Positions 1 to 8,231 of a stretch of DNA of 64,000 bases are shown here, piece after piece. Numbering within the stretch: the first letter of the stretch is position 1; every line of letters begins with the position of its first letter. Origin of the DNA: Phycisphaerales bacterium (GTDB lineage: Bacteria > Planctomycetota > Phycisphaerae > Phycisphaerales > UBA1924); NCBI GenBank assembly GCA_020849615.1, contig JADLFW010000013.1, positions 124,001 through 188,000 on the forward strand, read 5' to 3'. The notes beneath the pieces are model-generated. The model was not told where the DNA came from. It did not search any database and saw nothing but the letters and a program-made list of their open reading frames with translations. The position numbers were made by a program, and so were the translations under genes.

Positions 1-581
1 CCGAGGTCCATGCGCTGGGCCGGCCGCAGCTGGTGGGCACGCGGTCGATCGCGGCCTCGGAGCTGCTGGCCCGGCTGCTGGATGAGCGCGGGCTTCCGCA
101 CCGGGTGCTGAACGCCAACTTCGACAAGGAGGAGGCCGACCTCATCGCCCAGGCGGGTTTCGCCGGCGCCATCACCGTCGCGACCAACATGGCGGGCCGG
201 GGCACCGACATCAAGCCCGACCAGCGGTCCATCGCCGCCGGCGGGCTGCACGTCATCCTCACCGAGATGCACGGCGCCAAGCGGATCGACCGCCAGTTCA
301 TCGGCCGCGCGGGCCGGCAGGGCGACCCCGGCTCGGCCCAGACCTTCGTGTCGCTCGAGGATGAACTCGTCGCCAAGCACGCCCGGCGCCTGACGGCATT
401 CCTGCTGCGGACGGGCCGGCTTTCCGCTCCCGGGCTGACGGGCGAACTGAGCGGGGCGGGGGCGGCGGCGCGGCTTTTCCGCCTCGCGCAGCGACGCTCC
501 GAAAGCCGTGACCGCGGCAACCGGTCCCAGGTTCTGCGCCAGGACGATTGGATCGACAAGCACTTGCCCGGTGTCGGCTAG
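1..581 (+). CDS. SecA-like preprotein translocase ATPase, 3' end (partial)
   Basis: The reading frame is open from the window edge (first full codon at 3), leaving 192 C-terminal residues. They contain the second helicase-like domain of SecA: TRSIAASE, ATNMAGRGTDI and the arginine-finger motif GRAGRQGDPG around residue 105. SecA drives export through SecYEG by ATP hydrolysis. The protein stops about 85 residues after GRAGRQGDPG, roughly where typical SecA has its YDDV segment and then continues through scaffold and wing domains and a C-terminal linker. The tail keeps a recognisable AQRRSESRDRGNRSQ stretch. It is therefore a C-terminally shortened SecA relative, perhaps a second SecA with another role. 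The missing N-terminus prevents a firmer call. Confidence 0.85.
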   Translation, partial: EVHALGRPQLVGTRSIAASELLARLLDERGLPHRVLNANFDKEEADLIAQAGFAGAITVATNMAGRGTDIKPDQRSIAAGGLHVILTEMHGAKRIDRQFIGRAGRQGDPGSAQTFVSLEDELVAKHARRLTAFLLRTGRLSAPGLTGELSGAGAAARLFRLAQRRSESRDRGNRSQVLRQDDWIDKHLPGVG

Positions 582-865
582 ACAACGACCGATAACCGGT
601 AATCGCGAGTGATTCCAAGTCGTGCGAAAACTTCGATCCGTGCATAAGCAACGGAAATACCTTGGCTTACGAGCTTTGGCAGCCACGTGATACCCCGAAT
701 GGGGCTTGAGTTTCTTGCGCTCCCCGATACCTTGTGTTTGAAAGCGGATTTCGTGATGCGATTCGCAGGGATGCGGTCGTGTCAGCGGGGTCCGATCGCG
801 CACCGTGACTGTTGCGGGCGGGTCAGACCGCTCGTGCGCGACGGGGAGACCTTGGAGAGCGGCTC
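582..865. other. Intergenic region without a recognisable gene
   Basis: This stretch lies between the SecA-like stop and the first PAP-tailed secreted protein and is visibly less GC-rich than its surroundings. Short frames exist but have no recognisable protein character. It probably carries the promoter and leader of the downstream gene; I could not assign promoter boxes with confidence. Confidence 0.4.
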
Positions 866-1420
866 GTGGCTACATGGAGCAAGTGGATACCGGCGGCGCT
901 CGCCGCCCTTTCGGTTCAGTCGTACGCGGACGCCGGGGTGCACGCGTTCCCGTCGGCGGGTTCGTGGGTGGTCGGGTCGCCTGGTCGTCTCGACAAGGAC
1001 CGGGTGGGGCTGTTCTGGTCGCGGGAACGCGGCGACAGCGTGACCCAGACGTTTGATGACCCGCTGCCCTACGTGGATCGGGTGATCCTGAGGCTCCGGC
1101 CCGGCGATACGCCGGTGTTTGATGACCCCTACAACGCGGGGGTGCTGTGGGCGGTGAAGATCAATGATCTGCGGATCGGGACGTTCTCCGTGATGCCGGG
1201 GTGGACGGGTGAGACGCCGATGGAGTTCCGGTTTGATCCGATCGCCAGTCCGGGCGACTACACGGTCCGGCTCGAGGTCATCGGCACAACGCCCGGCAGC
1301 TACCCGGGGCACACGTTTGGTGCTGACATCGACACTTCGGTTTCGCTGATCCCCGCGCCCGGCGCGGCGGCGCTGCTGGGTGTGGGAGGGCTGCTCGCGG
1401 CCCGTCGTCGTCGGGTGTAG
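866..1420 (+). CDS. Secreted protein with PAP-type PEP-CTERM-like sorting tail (paralogue 1)
   Basis: A GTG start at 866 is chosen because GGAGAG lies just upstream and the protein then begins with a short signal peptide (SKWIPAALAALSVQSYADA). The 184-residue product has a mainly beta-type body and ends with IPAPGAAALLGVGG, a hydrophobic stretch and RRRRV. That tail resembles a PEP-CTERM signal, which is normally recognised by an exosortase-like transpeptidase in the membrane, but with Pro-Ala-Pro in place of Pro-Glu-Pro. The body shares VHxFPSxGSxVVGS, GxFWSxxRGDSV and GSHTFxxxxD-like elements with the next gene, so the two are tandem duplicates. The function of the body is unknown. Confidence 0.75.
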   Translation: MATWSKWIPAALAALSVQSYADAGVHAFPSAGSWVVGSPGRLDKDRVGLFWSRERGDSVTQTFDDPLPYVDRVILRLRPGDTPVFDDPYNAGVLWAVKINDLRIGTFSVMPGWTGETPMEFRFDPIASPGDYTVRLEVIGTTPGSYPGHTFGADIDTSVSLIPAPGAAALLGVGGLLAARRRRV

Positions 1421-1541
1421 CCGCCGGGAGTTACGGAGTTGGGAGGCCCTGTCCGGGCGTTCGGAACCTGTTGGATTTCGATGGTCGAAGGTCGCGTGCC
1501 GAGCCCGGTGCGGGCCTGAAATGGTTCACCAAGGAGAGAAG

Positions 1542-2075
1542 ATGATGAAGTGCATCGCGATGATTGCAGTGGCAGCGGTTGCCGGATCCGCCGTGGCGGG
1601 CGTGCACACGTTCCCGTCATCCGGTTCGGCGGTCGTCGGTTCGGTCGGTTTCATCAGCCCCACGGAAGTCGGGTTCTTCTGGAGCGCAACCCGCGGCGAC
1701 AGCGTCCAAGAGACTCTCGCCGACACGCTCCCAATCGTGAACCAGGTCAAGCTCGATCTGGTTGTTCCCCGCAACTCGCTGGCCTCAGGCCTGAGCCTGA
1801 CCTGGGGAGTTGAGCTCAACGGGACCGACATCGGCACGTTTGCGGTGGCTTCAGGGCAAACCGGCCCGATCTCGCACACGTTCGACTTCGCGGGCATCGC
1901 GAGCCCGGGGTCGTACATGCTGCGCATCGAAGCCCGCAACACGATCCCGGGCGGCGGCGGATCGCACACGTTCGCGGCGGTGGATCGCACCACTGCGACC
2001 CTGCTGCCCGCGCCCGGTGCGGCGGCGCTGCTGGGGCTCGGCGGGCTGGTCGCGGCCCGTCGTCGTCGGGTGTGA
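1542..2075 (+). CDS. Secreted protein with PAP-type PEP-CTERM-like sorting tail (paralogue 2)
   Basis: The start is ATG 1542, with a clear AAGGAGAG ribosome-binding site ending four bases upstream and a clean signal peptide (MMKCIAMIAVAAVAGSAVAG). The 177-residue protein matches the preceding gene along its length: VHTFPSSGSAVVGS, VGFFWSATRGDSV, a D/N-P-VN/DxVxLxL strand and SHTF. It ends LPAPGAAALLGLGG ... RRRRV. It is probably exported and held at the cell surface or in the outer membrane after tail processing. No enzymatic motif is visible. A strong hairpin terminator follows at 2111, so this gene closes the pair's transcription unit. Confidence 0.8.
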   Translation: MMKCIAMIAVAAVAGSAVAGVHTFPSSGSAVVGSVGFISPTEVGFFWSATRGDSVQETLADTLPIVNQVKLDLVVPRNSLASGLSLTWGVELNGTDIGTFAVASGQTGPISHTFDFAGIASPGSYMLRIEARNTIPGGGGSHTFAAVDRTTATLLPAPGAAALLGLGGLVAARRRRV

Positions 2076-2110
2076 GCGGGACCGATGACTGACTGACAGG
2101 TTGAACGATC

Positions 2111-2146
2111 GGCCCGGGCTCCGGCGAGGAGCCCGGGCCTGCTTTT
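2111..2146 (+). terminator. Rho-independent terminator after the PAP-tailed pair
   Basis: A perfect 12-bp stem (GGCCCGGGCTCC / GGAGCCCGGGCC) with a 5-nt loop GGCGA is followed by TGCTTTT. It lies 36 bases past the stop of the second paralogue and before the peptidase gene. Confidence 0.8.
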
Positions 2147-2200
2147 GGGGATTTGGCCCGGCCCCGGCGGTGCTCCGCCCGTGGTGTATCATCCCCCCCT

Positions 2201-3325
2201 ATGGCGAAGGCTGGAGGATCCAGAAGTGAGCCGGGCCCGTACGCCTCGCGGCTGACCAGGCTGCGGGCAGGGCTGCGCATCGCCCGTGTCGATCACTTCC
2301 TGGTGACCAATCCCCTTGATGTGGGCTACCTGACGGGGTTCCTGGGAGGGGACAGCTACCTGCTTCTCTCGGCCCGGCCCGGCAAGCCGGTCCTGGTCAG
2401 CGACTTTCGGTACCTCGAGGAGCTGGAGCCGCTGGCGGCGTCGGTTCAGGTGGTGATCCGCAAGCGGACGATGGGGGAGGCGATCGCGGAGCTGCTCTCG
2501 GACCGCTCGGTGAAGCGGTGCGGGGTGCAGGGGGAGACGATGACGCTGGCGGAGCGGGATGCCCTGGCCCGGCGGATCGGCGAATCCAAGCTGGTGACGA
2601 CGGCGGGGCTGGTGGGGAAGCTGCGGGCCCGGAAGGATGCGCACGAGGTGGCGCTGATCGAGGCGGCGGTGGCGATCCAGGAGAAGGCGATGCGGGCCGT
2701 GCTGCCGGCGATCCGGCCCGGCCGGACGGAGATGCAGATCGCGGCGGAGCTCGAGGCCGAGATGAAGGCGCTGGGGTCGAGCCAGCCGAGCTTCGAGACG
2801 ATCGTGGCGGCCCGGGCCAAGGGGTCGCTGCCGCACTACCGCCCGGGCAAGGTGAAGACAGCGGCGGGGCAGCCGCTGCTGATCGACTGGGGCGCGACGT
2901 ACCAGGGCTACCACTCGGACATGACGCGGACGTTTTCGCTGGGGCGCTGGCCCGCGAAGGTGCGCGAGATCTACGGGATCGTCCTGGAGGCGCACGAGCG
3001 GGCCGCGGCGGCGCTGGCCCCGGGCGTCTCGACGACGCAGGTGGATGCGGCGGCGCGGGGCCACATCGCGGCGGCGGGGTACGGCGAGCGGTTCGGGCAC
3101 GGGCTGGGGCACGGGATCGGGCTCAACGTGCACGAGGATCCGCGGCTGAGCCACATGCTGCCGGGCGGGAAGCTGGAGCCGGGGCACATCGTGACGATCG
3201 AGCCGGGGATCTACCTGCCGGGCGTCGGGGGTGTGCGTATCGAGGATGATTACCTGATCACGGAGAAAGGGGCCCGGTGCCTGTGCCGGCTGCCCAAGTC
3301 GTTGGAGTGGTGCACGTTGGGGTGA
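2201..3325 (+). CDS. Xaa-Pro aminopeptidase-like M24 metallopeptidase
   Basis: The product of 374 residues combines an N-terminal creatinase/prolidase-type domain (residues 15-140) with a pita-bread M24 catalytic domain. The five expected dinuclear-metal ligands are visible: Asp229 (IDWGA), Asp240 (HSDMTRTF), His304 (GHGLGHGIG), Glu334 (IEPGIY) and Glu348 (RIEDD). The family removes N-terminal residues next to proline or cleaves Xaa-Pro dipeptides in the cytoplasm. ATG 2201 is chosen because upstream in-frame codons read through a C-run leader and the family's length starts about here. Ala codons in this gene are mostly GCG except beside CGG arginine, where GCC is used (see findings). Confidence 0.9.
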   Translation: MAKAGGSRSEPGPYASRLTRLRAGLRIARVDHFLVTNPLDVGYLTGFLGGDSYLLLSARPGKPVLVSDFRYLEELEPLAASVQVVIRKRTMGEAIAELLSDRSVKRCGVQGETMTLAERDALARRIGESKLVTTAGLVGKLRARKDAHEVALIEAAVAIQEKAMRAVLPAIRPGRTEMQIAAELEAEMKALGSSQPSFETIVAARAKGSLPHYRPGKVKTAAGQPLLIDWGATYQGYHSDMTRTFSLGRWPAKVREIYGIVLEAHERAAAALAPGVSTTQVDAAARGHIAAAGYGERFGHGLGHGIGLNVHEDPRLSHMLPGGKLEPGHIVTIEPGIYLPGVGGVRIEDDYLITEKGARCLCRLPKSLEWCTLG

Positions 3326-3327
3326 TG

Positions 3328-3367
3328 AAGGCACAAAGGCACGAAGGCACGAAGGCACGAAGGGACA
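3328..3367 (+). repeat. Tandem array of five 8-bp units (AAGGCACG)
   Basis: Starting just after the peptidase stop, the sequence reads AAGGCACA, then AAGGCACG three times, then AAGGGACA. It is one of several short tandem arrays in gaps of this window. The rest of the gap to accB (3368-3494) shows no gene. Confidence 0.85.
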
Positions 3368-3494
3368 GAGAGCGAAGAGGGATGCTTGGAACCGTGAGGC
3401 AACTTGAGGCGTGGCCCGTGATCGGGGAGGTCGAAGGGGCTGGGACGACGGCGTCCCGCGGCCCCGCGGGCCCGTCCTTCTGGCGGGATCTTCC

Positions 3495-3974
3495 ATGATC
3501 GATATCAACAAGCTGAAGGAACTGGTCCAGCTGATGGTCGAGAACGATCTGTCGGAGCTGGACCTGCAGGACCAGGATGAGACGGTGACGCTCAAGCGTG
3601 GCGCAGCGCCGGTTGTGCAGGCGGCGCCGGTGTACGCGGCGCCGCCGCAGCACATCATGCCCGGCGCGGCCGGGCCCGCGCACGCGGGCGCAGCGCCGGC
3701 GGCCGGGCCCGCGGCGCCGGCATCGGACGCGGGGCTGGTGGCGGTGGAGAGCCCGATGGTGGGCACGTTCTACGCATCGCCCAACCCGGATTCGCCGCCG
3801 TTCGTGAAGGCGGGCGGGAGCATCTCGCCGGGGACGGTCGTGTGCCTGATCGAGGCCATGAAGGTCTTCAACGAGATCAAGTCCGAGGTCAACGGGATGA
3901 TCGAGCGGGTGCTAGTCAAGAACGGCGAGGCGGTCGAGTTCGGGCAGAAGCTGTTCCTGGTGAGACCGCAGTGA
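3495..3974 (+). CDS. accB: Biotin carboxyl carrier protein of acetyl-CoA carboxylase
   Basis: This 159-residue protein carries biotin between the carboxylase and carboxyltransferase half-reactions that make malonyl-CoA for fatty-acid synthesis. The N-terminal helix (MIDINKLKELVQLMVENDLS) matches AccB, followed by an Ala/Pro-rich linker (residues about 38-78) and the biotinyl domain. The biotin-accepting lysine is Lys123 in the canonical EAMKVFNEI. ATG 3495 is the start that gives the family N-terminus. accC lies downstream on the same strand, but the pair is separated by about 345 bp holding a decayed ORF and repeats instead of the usual close coupling. Confidence 0.95.
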   Translation: MIDINKLKELVQLMVENDLSELDLQDQDETVTLKRGAAPVVQAAPVYAAPPQHIMPGAAGPAHAGAAPAAGPAAPASDAGLVAVESPMVGTFYASPNPDSPPFVKAGGSISPGTVVCLIEAMKVFNEIKSEVNGMIERVLVKNGEAVEFGQKLFLVRPQ

Positions 3975-4312
3975 CGGAGTGACGGAGTGAGGAAGATCCG
4001 AACTCATCGCGGCTTGATCGCCCGGCAGCGCGGCATGAAGCCCGCGTCGGTGCTGTACCGGGTCGCCCAAGCGATGCCGCCGGATGAGCGATTCGGCCTC
4101 ACGGGCCAGATGCGTCGCGCCGTTGTTCCGATACCTTCCAACATCGCCGGCGGTTTCGGTCGGGGCACGCGGCCCGAGTTCCTGAAGTTTCTGCGCACGA
4201 CGAGGGGTTCGTTGTTCGGGGTGCAGGAGGACCCGCGGCCTTGACTGCTCAACTCCCATTGACCAGGTGTTCTTTCTTCGTCACTCCGTCACTTCATCAC
4301 TCCGTCACTTCG
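3971..4312. repeat. Inverted short tandem arrays flanking the accB-accC insert
   Basis: The left array (3971-3990) is GTGACGGA repeated 2.5 times and overlaps the accB stop codon. The right array (4281-4312) reads TCACTCCG, TCACTTCA, TCACTCCG, TCACTTCG. The 14-mer GTGACGGAGTGACG at 3971-3984 is the exact reverse complement of 4279-4292. The arrays bracket the small ORF at 3987-4244 and end eight bases before the accC start. Confidence 0.8.
3987..4244 (+). pseudogene. Decayed four-helix-bundle (23S rRNA intervening-sequence) protein
   Basis: An 85-codon frame contains the core of the four helix bundle / S23 family: PPDERFGLTGQMRRAVVPIP, then SNIAGGFGRG and a PEFLKFLRTTRGSLFGV segment matching the usual FIRFLxIAxGSLxE. 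Complete members have about 115-125 residues. Here the N-terminal helix is unrecognisable and the last helix is lost after RGSLFGVQED, ending in an early stop. I read it as a degraded gene; it could still be expressed as a short protein. These proteins are often found in rRNA insertions or dispersed as small mobile-like genes. Its place between accB and accC, inside inverted arrays, suggests insertion. Confidence 0.6.
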
Positions 4313-4319
4313 CTCCACC

Positions 4320-5660
4320 ATGTTTAAACGCGTTCTGATCGCCAACCGCGGAGAGATCGCCCTCCGCATCATCCGGGCCTGCAAGGAGCTCGGGATCGAG
4401 ACCGTCTGCGTCTACTCGAAGGCGGACGCGGACGGGCCGTGGCTGCGCTTCGCGGACCGGGCCATCTGCATCGGCCCGGGCCCGGCGAAGGAGAGCTATC
4501 TCAACATCGCGCGCATCATCTCGGCCGCCGAGATCGCGGATGTGGATGCGATCCACCCCGGGTACGGGTTCCTGGCGGAGCGGGCCGACTTCTCGCAGGC
4601 CTGCCGCGACTGCAAGATCGAGTTCATCGGGCCCAGCCCCGAATCGATGGCGATGCTGGGGGACAAGGTCGAGTGCAAGCGGACCGCCAAGGCCAACAAG
4701 GTGCCGATCTTCCCGGGGTCCGAGGGCTCGATCGAGGATGAGGAGGAGGCGGTCACGGTCGCCGCCAAGATCGGTTACCCCGTGATCATCAAGGCGGCCG
4801 CGGGCGGCGGCGGGCGCGGCATGCGCGTCTGCCGCAACGAGGCCTCGCTGCGGGCCAACATCCGGGCCGCCTCGCAGGAGGCCCAGGCCGCCTTCGGCAA
4901 CGGGTCGGTGTTCATCGAGAAGTTCCTGGAGCGGGCGCGGCACATCGAGGTGCAGTGCCTGGGCGACAAGCACGGGCACGCGGTGCACCTCTACGAGCGC
5001 GATTGCTCGATGCAGCGCCGCCACCAGAAGGTGATCGAGGAGGCCCCGGCGCCCAACGTCGCCCGCAAGAAGATCGAGGCGACGTGCGAGGCCGCGGCCC
5101 GGCTCATCCGGGCCGCCAACTACTCGGGCGCGGCGACGGTCGAGTTCCTGATGGATGAGCAGCAGAACTTCTACATGCTCGAGGTCAACACGCGGGTGCA
5201 GGTCGAGCACCCGGTGACGGAGCTGATCACGGGCATCGACATCGTGAAGATGTCGATCCTGATCGCCGCGGGGCACGCGCTGCCCTTCCGCCAGCGCGAC
5301 ATCCACATCAAGGGCGCGGCGATCGAGTGCCGCATCAACGCCGAGGACCCCGACCAGAACTTCCGCCCGTCGCCCGGAAAGGTCGCGACGTGGGAGGCGC
5401 CGGGCGGGCCCGGCGTGCGCGTCGATTCGCACGTCGTCCCGGGCTATTCCGTGCCGCCCAACTACGACTCGATGATCGGCAAGCTGATCGTGCACGGCGA
5501 GAGCCGCGAGGCGGCGCTGATCCGCATGAGCCGGGCCCTGGCGGAGTTCAGGGTCGAGCCGATCAAGACCAACATCGGGCTGCAGCGCCGGCTGATCAGC
5601 GATGGCGAGTTCCGCCGCGGGGGTGTGGATATCCACTACCTCGAGCGGCTGCTGAAGTAG
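4320..5660 (+). CDS. accC: Biotin carboxylase subunit of acetyl-CoA carboxylase
   Basis: This 446-residue protein matches AccC along its length: the N-terminal MFKRVLIANRGEIALRIIRA, the ATP-grasp glycine-rich loop (AAGGGGRGMRV), the HIEVQ strand, ERDCSMQRRHQKVIEEAP, EVNTRVQVEHPVTE and the C-terminal domain (ECRINAEDP). It carboxylates the biotin on AccB using ATP and bicarbonate. ATG 4320 is the family start. No good ribosome-binding site precedes it; the bases just upstream belong to the octamer array, so translation may depend on an atypical signal. Confidence 0.95.
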   Translation: MFKRVLIANRGEIALRIIRACKELGIETVCVYSKADADGPWLRFADRAICIGPGPAKESYLNIARIISAAEIADVDAIHPGYGFLAERADFSQACRDCKIEFIGPSPESMAMLGDKVECKRTAKANKVPIFPGSEGSIEDEEEAVTVAAKIGYPVIIKAAAGGGGRGMRVCRNEASLRANIRAASQEAQAAFGNGSVFIEKFLERARHIEVQCLGDKHGHAVHLYERDCSMQRRHQKVIEEAPAPNVARKKIEATCEAAARLIRAANYSGAATVEFLMDEQQNFYMLEVNTRVQVEHPVTELITGIDIVKMSILIAAGHALPFRQRDIHIKGAAIECRINAEDPDQNFRPSPGKVATWEAPGGPGVRVDSHVVPGYSVPPNYDSMIGKLIVHGESREAALIRMSRALAEFRVEPIKTNIGLQRRLISDGEFRRGGVDIHYLERLLK

Positions 5661-5684
5661 CGGGGCCCGTCGCGATGTCCCCAG

Positions 5685-7586
5685 CTACCGCGCTGTCGGG
5701 CCCGCGCTCCGCATGACCTTGGGCTGGTCGGTCCCCTTCCCATCCCCGAAGACATCGATGAGGTAGATGCACTGGTCGCCGCGCGGGTGGGGCGACAGAC
5801 CCGTGAACTGGTGCGCATCGAACTGGTAGACGTTGGCGTACTGGAAGAGCGGGACGAGGCAGGCATCCCGGAGCATCAGGCCTTCGGCGCGCGAGAGCAG
5901 GCTCAGCCGGGCCGCGGGATCGAGCTCATCGCGGGCCCGGTCGAGCAGGGCGTCGTACTCGGGGTTGCTGTAGACGCGGTCGTTGTTGCCGTCGGCGGTG
6001 CGGTTGATGTCGAGGAAGGTGACGGGATCGCCGTAGTCGCCGAACCACGCGCCCTTGGAGACGATGAAGTTGTGGGTCTTGAGATCCTCGCGGAAGACCT
6101 TGAGCTCCTTCTGCGCCAGCACGACCTGCACACCCAGTTCCTGCTGCCAGTCGCGGGCCACCGACTGCGCGATGAGGTCGTGGCCACCGTCGGCGTTGTA
6201 GAGGATCTCGACGGTGATGAAGCCGCGCCCGCCCGGGTAGCCGGACTCGGCGAGCAGCGCCCGGGCCATCTCCGGATCGGAGGCCAGGCCCGGCGGAGAG
6301 GGGTAGCCGCCGATCGAGCCGGGCGGGATGAGGGTGGTGGAGGTGGGCTCGCCGATGCGGCGGATCTGCTCGGTGATGGCCCGCTTGTCGATGGCCAGCG
6401 CAAAGGCCCGGCGGATGCGGGGGTCGTGGAAGGGGTTGGCGCGGCCGTCGGGGAGTGTGGGGGCGCAGTTGAAGTTGTAGAAGTAGGTGCCGAACGCGGG
6501 GACGGCGTGGATGTCGTTGCGGGGATCGCGCGGGAGGCGGCGGGCGATCTCGAAGGCGTCGATGCCTTCGGCCCGCCAGCGGGCGATCTCGTCCGAGTGC
6601 TCGCGTTCGAAGTCGGACTTCTCGCGGACCATCTCGCCGTTGAACCGCGCCACGACATCGGAGACCCACATGACGCCGCCGGTGCGCTGGGCCATGGCCT
6701 GGGCGGTGGGGTCGGTGATGGCGGGGATGGCGATCGAGTCGATGGCGATGGAGGCGGCGTTCCAGTAGGTGGGGCTCTTCTCGAAGCGCATGTCGCGCTT
6801 GAAGCGCCAGCGGGTGAGGTTGAACGGGCCGTTGCCGATGAGCGTGGGGGGCTTGGTCCAGGCGGCGTCGGTCTCCATCAGGCCCGTGTCGGGGTTGAGG
6901 CGCTGGTGCGCTTCGATGAGGGGCGGGTGAACGGGGTAGAAGACGGCCAGAGCGCAGAGTTCGAGGAAATAGGGGATGGGGCGCTCGAGCTCGACGCGGA
7001 GGGTGCGGTCGTCGATGGCCCGGAGGGCGACGAGTTCATCGAACCGGGCCAGGCCCGCCTCCCACAGGGCGCGGGCGGCGGCGGGGCGGTCGGGGATGGA
7101 TTTGTCGTCGCGGAACGCGGAGAGGTCGGCGGCCCGCCGCGTGTAGAAATCGCGGGCGCCCTTGATGAGGAGGAACTGGGCCGTGTAGTCGCTGGCGTTG
7201 TCGGGGAGCATGGCCCGGCGCCAGCTGAAGATGAAGTCCTGGGCGGTGACGGGGCGGCCGTCGGACCAGCGGGCGTTGTGGCGGAGGTGGAAGGTGTAGG
7301 TGCGGCGGTCGTCCGAGAGGTCCCAGGACTCGGCGGCGGCGGGGATGATGCGGTAGTCGGGGTCGAAGACATCATTGCGGACGAGGCCTTCGAAGACGAG
7401 GCGGGCGATGCGCAGCTCCTGCTGCCAGCTCATGCGCTGGGGGTCCATGGTGCTGACATCCCCGCGGTTGATGAAGGTGAAGTCGGCCCGGGGAAGCGGG
7501 CGGTCGGTGAGGACCGAGACCCCGATGAGGGTCAGGAGGAGGAGCAGGGGGACGGCGAGCCGGAGCATCTGGCCCATGGTGTTCAA
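5685..7586 (-). CDS. Peptide/oligopeptide ABC transporter substrate-binding protein (family 5)
   Basis: The 633-residue product is a family 5 extracellular solute-binding protein of the DppA/OppA type: GDVSTMDPQRMSWQQELRIA, the ETWxLSDDRRTYTFHLR-like segment with WSDGRPVTAQDFIFSWRR, and DPRIRRAFALAIDKRAI. An N-terminal hydrophobic segment (LRLAVPLLLLLTLIGVSVLT) acts as signal or anchor; there is no lipobox cysteine, unlike many lipoprotein relatives. No permease or ATPase genes are beside it, so it must work with transporter parts encoded elsewhere or serve another role. It is divergent from nuoB across about 70 bp. A start nine bases further in (MGQM) is equally possible. Confidence 0.88.
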   Translation of the reverse strand: MNTMGQMLRLAVPLLLLLTLIGVSVLTDRPLPRADFTFINRGDVSTMDPQRMSWQQELRIARLVFEGLVRNDVFDPDYRIIPAAAESWDLSDDRRTYTFHLRHNARWSDGRPVTAQDFIFSWRRAMLPDNASDYTAQFLLIKGARDFYTRRAADLSAFRDDKSIPDRPAAARALWEAGLARFDELVALRAIDDRTLRVELERPIPYFLELCALAVFYPVHPPLIEAHQRLNPDTGLMETDAAWTKPPTLIGNGPFNLTRWRFKRDMRFEKSPTYWNAASIAIDSIAIPAITDPTAQAMAQRTGGVMWVSDVVARFNGEMVREKSDFEREHSDEIARWRAEGIDAFEIARRLPRDPRNDIHAVPAFGTYFYNFNCAPTLPDGRANPFHDPRIRRAFALAIDKRAITEQIRRIGEPTSTTLIPPGSIGGYPSPPGLASDPEMARALLAESGYPGGRGFITVEILYNADGGHDLIAQSVARDWQQELGVQVVLAQKELKVFREDLKTHNFIVSKGAWFGDYGDPVTFLDINRTADGNNDRVYSNPEYDALLDRARDELDPAARLSLLSRAEGLMLRDACLVPLFQYANVYQFDAHQFTGLSPHPRGDQCIYLIDVFGDGKGTDQPKVMRSAGPTAR

Positions 7587-7659
7587 GGGTAAGCTGAGGC
7601 GCGATCGGGCGGCGGCCCGGGCCTAGGATCGGGCCGGTCCCGCATGCCAGGAGGCGTTC

Positions 7660-8223
7660 ATGGGTCTTGAGACGGCACTTCCGGTTGACATGGTGCTGAC
7701 GACGCAGCTGCGTCGGGTGGTGAACTGGGCCCGGCGGAGCTCGCTGTGGCCGATGCCGTTCGCGACGGCGTGCTGCGGGATCGAGCTGATGGCGACGGCG
7801 TCGAGCCGGTACGACCTTGCGCGGTTCGGGGCGGAGGTGATGCGGTTCAGCCCGCGCCAGGCGGACCTGCTGATCGTGGCGGGGCGGGTCGCGGTGAAGA
7901 CGATGCCGGTGCTGCAGCGGATCTACGAGCAGATGACCGAGCCCAAGTGGGTGATCTCGATGGGGGCGTGCGCCTCGACGGGCGGGGTGTTCGACACGTA
8001 CGCGGTGGTGCAGGGGTGCGACCAGTTCATCCCGGTGGATGTGTACGTGCCGGGGTGCCCGCCGCGGCCCGAGCAGCTCATCGAGGGTGTGATGGCGATC
8101 CAGCGTCACATCGACCAGGAGGGCATGCCGCCTTCGGGCGGCAAGCGGGTGCCGCTGGGCCTGGCCCTGCAGCCGACGCACGCGGTGCGTCCGCAGCCGG
8201 TGGGGCTGACGGTCGGGGTGTGA
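7660..8223 (+). CDS. nuoB: NADH-quinone oxidoreductase subunit B (complex I, N2 cluster)
   Basis: This 187-residue protein is the NuoB/PSST subunit that carries the terminal N2 [4Fe-4S] cluster of complex I at the membrane interface. All four cluster ligands are in place: the adjacent Cys38-Cys39 ([10 protein letters not shown]), Cys104 ([10 protein letters not shown]) and Cys133 (VPGCPPRPE). It usually sits in the nuoABCD run, but here no other nuo gene adjoins it: a peptide-binding protein lies upstream on the other strand and a secreted protein follows. The other subunits must be elsewhere, or this is an extra copy. Confidence 0.93.
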   Translation: MGLETALPVDMVLTTQLRRVVNWARRSSLWPMPFATACCGIELMATASSRYDLARFGAEVMRFSPRQADLLIVAGRVAVKTMPVLQRIYEQMTEPKWVISMGACASTGGVFDTYAVVQGCDQFIPVDVYVPGCPPRPEQLIEGVMAIQRHIDQEGMPPSGGKRVPLGLALQPTHAVRPQPVGLTVGV

Positions 8224-8231
8224 GGCAGATC

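Noticed and set aside
5787..7592. Plus-strand frame of 601 codons opposite the peptide-binding protein
   Set aside because: Composition is Gly/Val/Glu-rich shadow sequence with no domains; the solute-binding protein on the minus strand is well supported.
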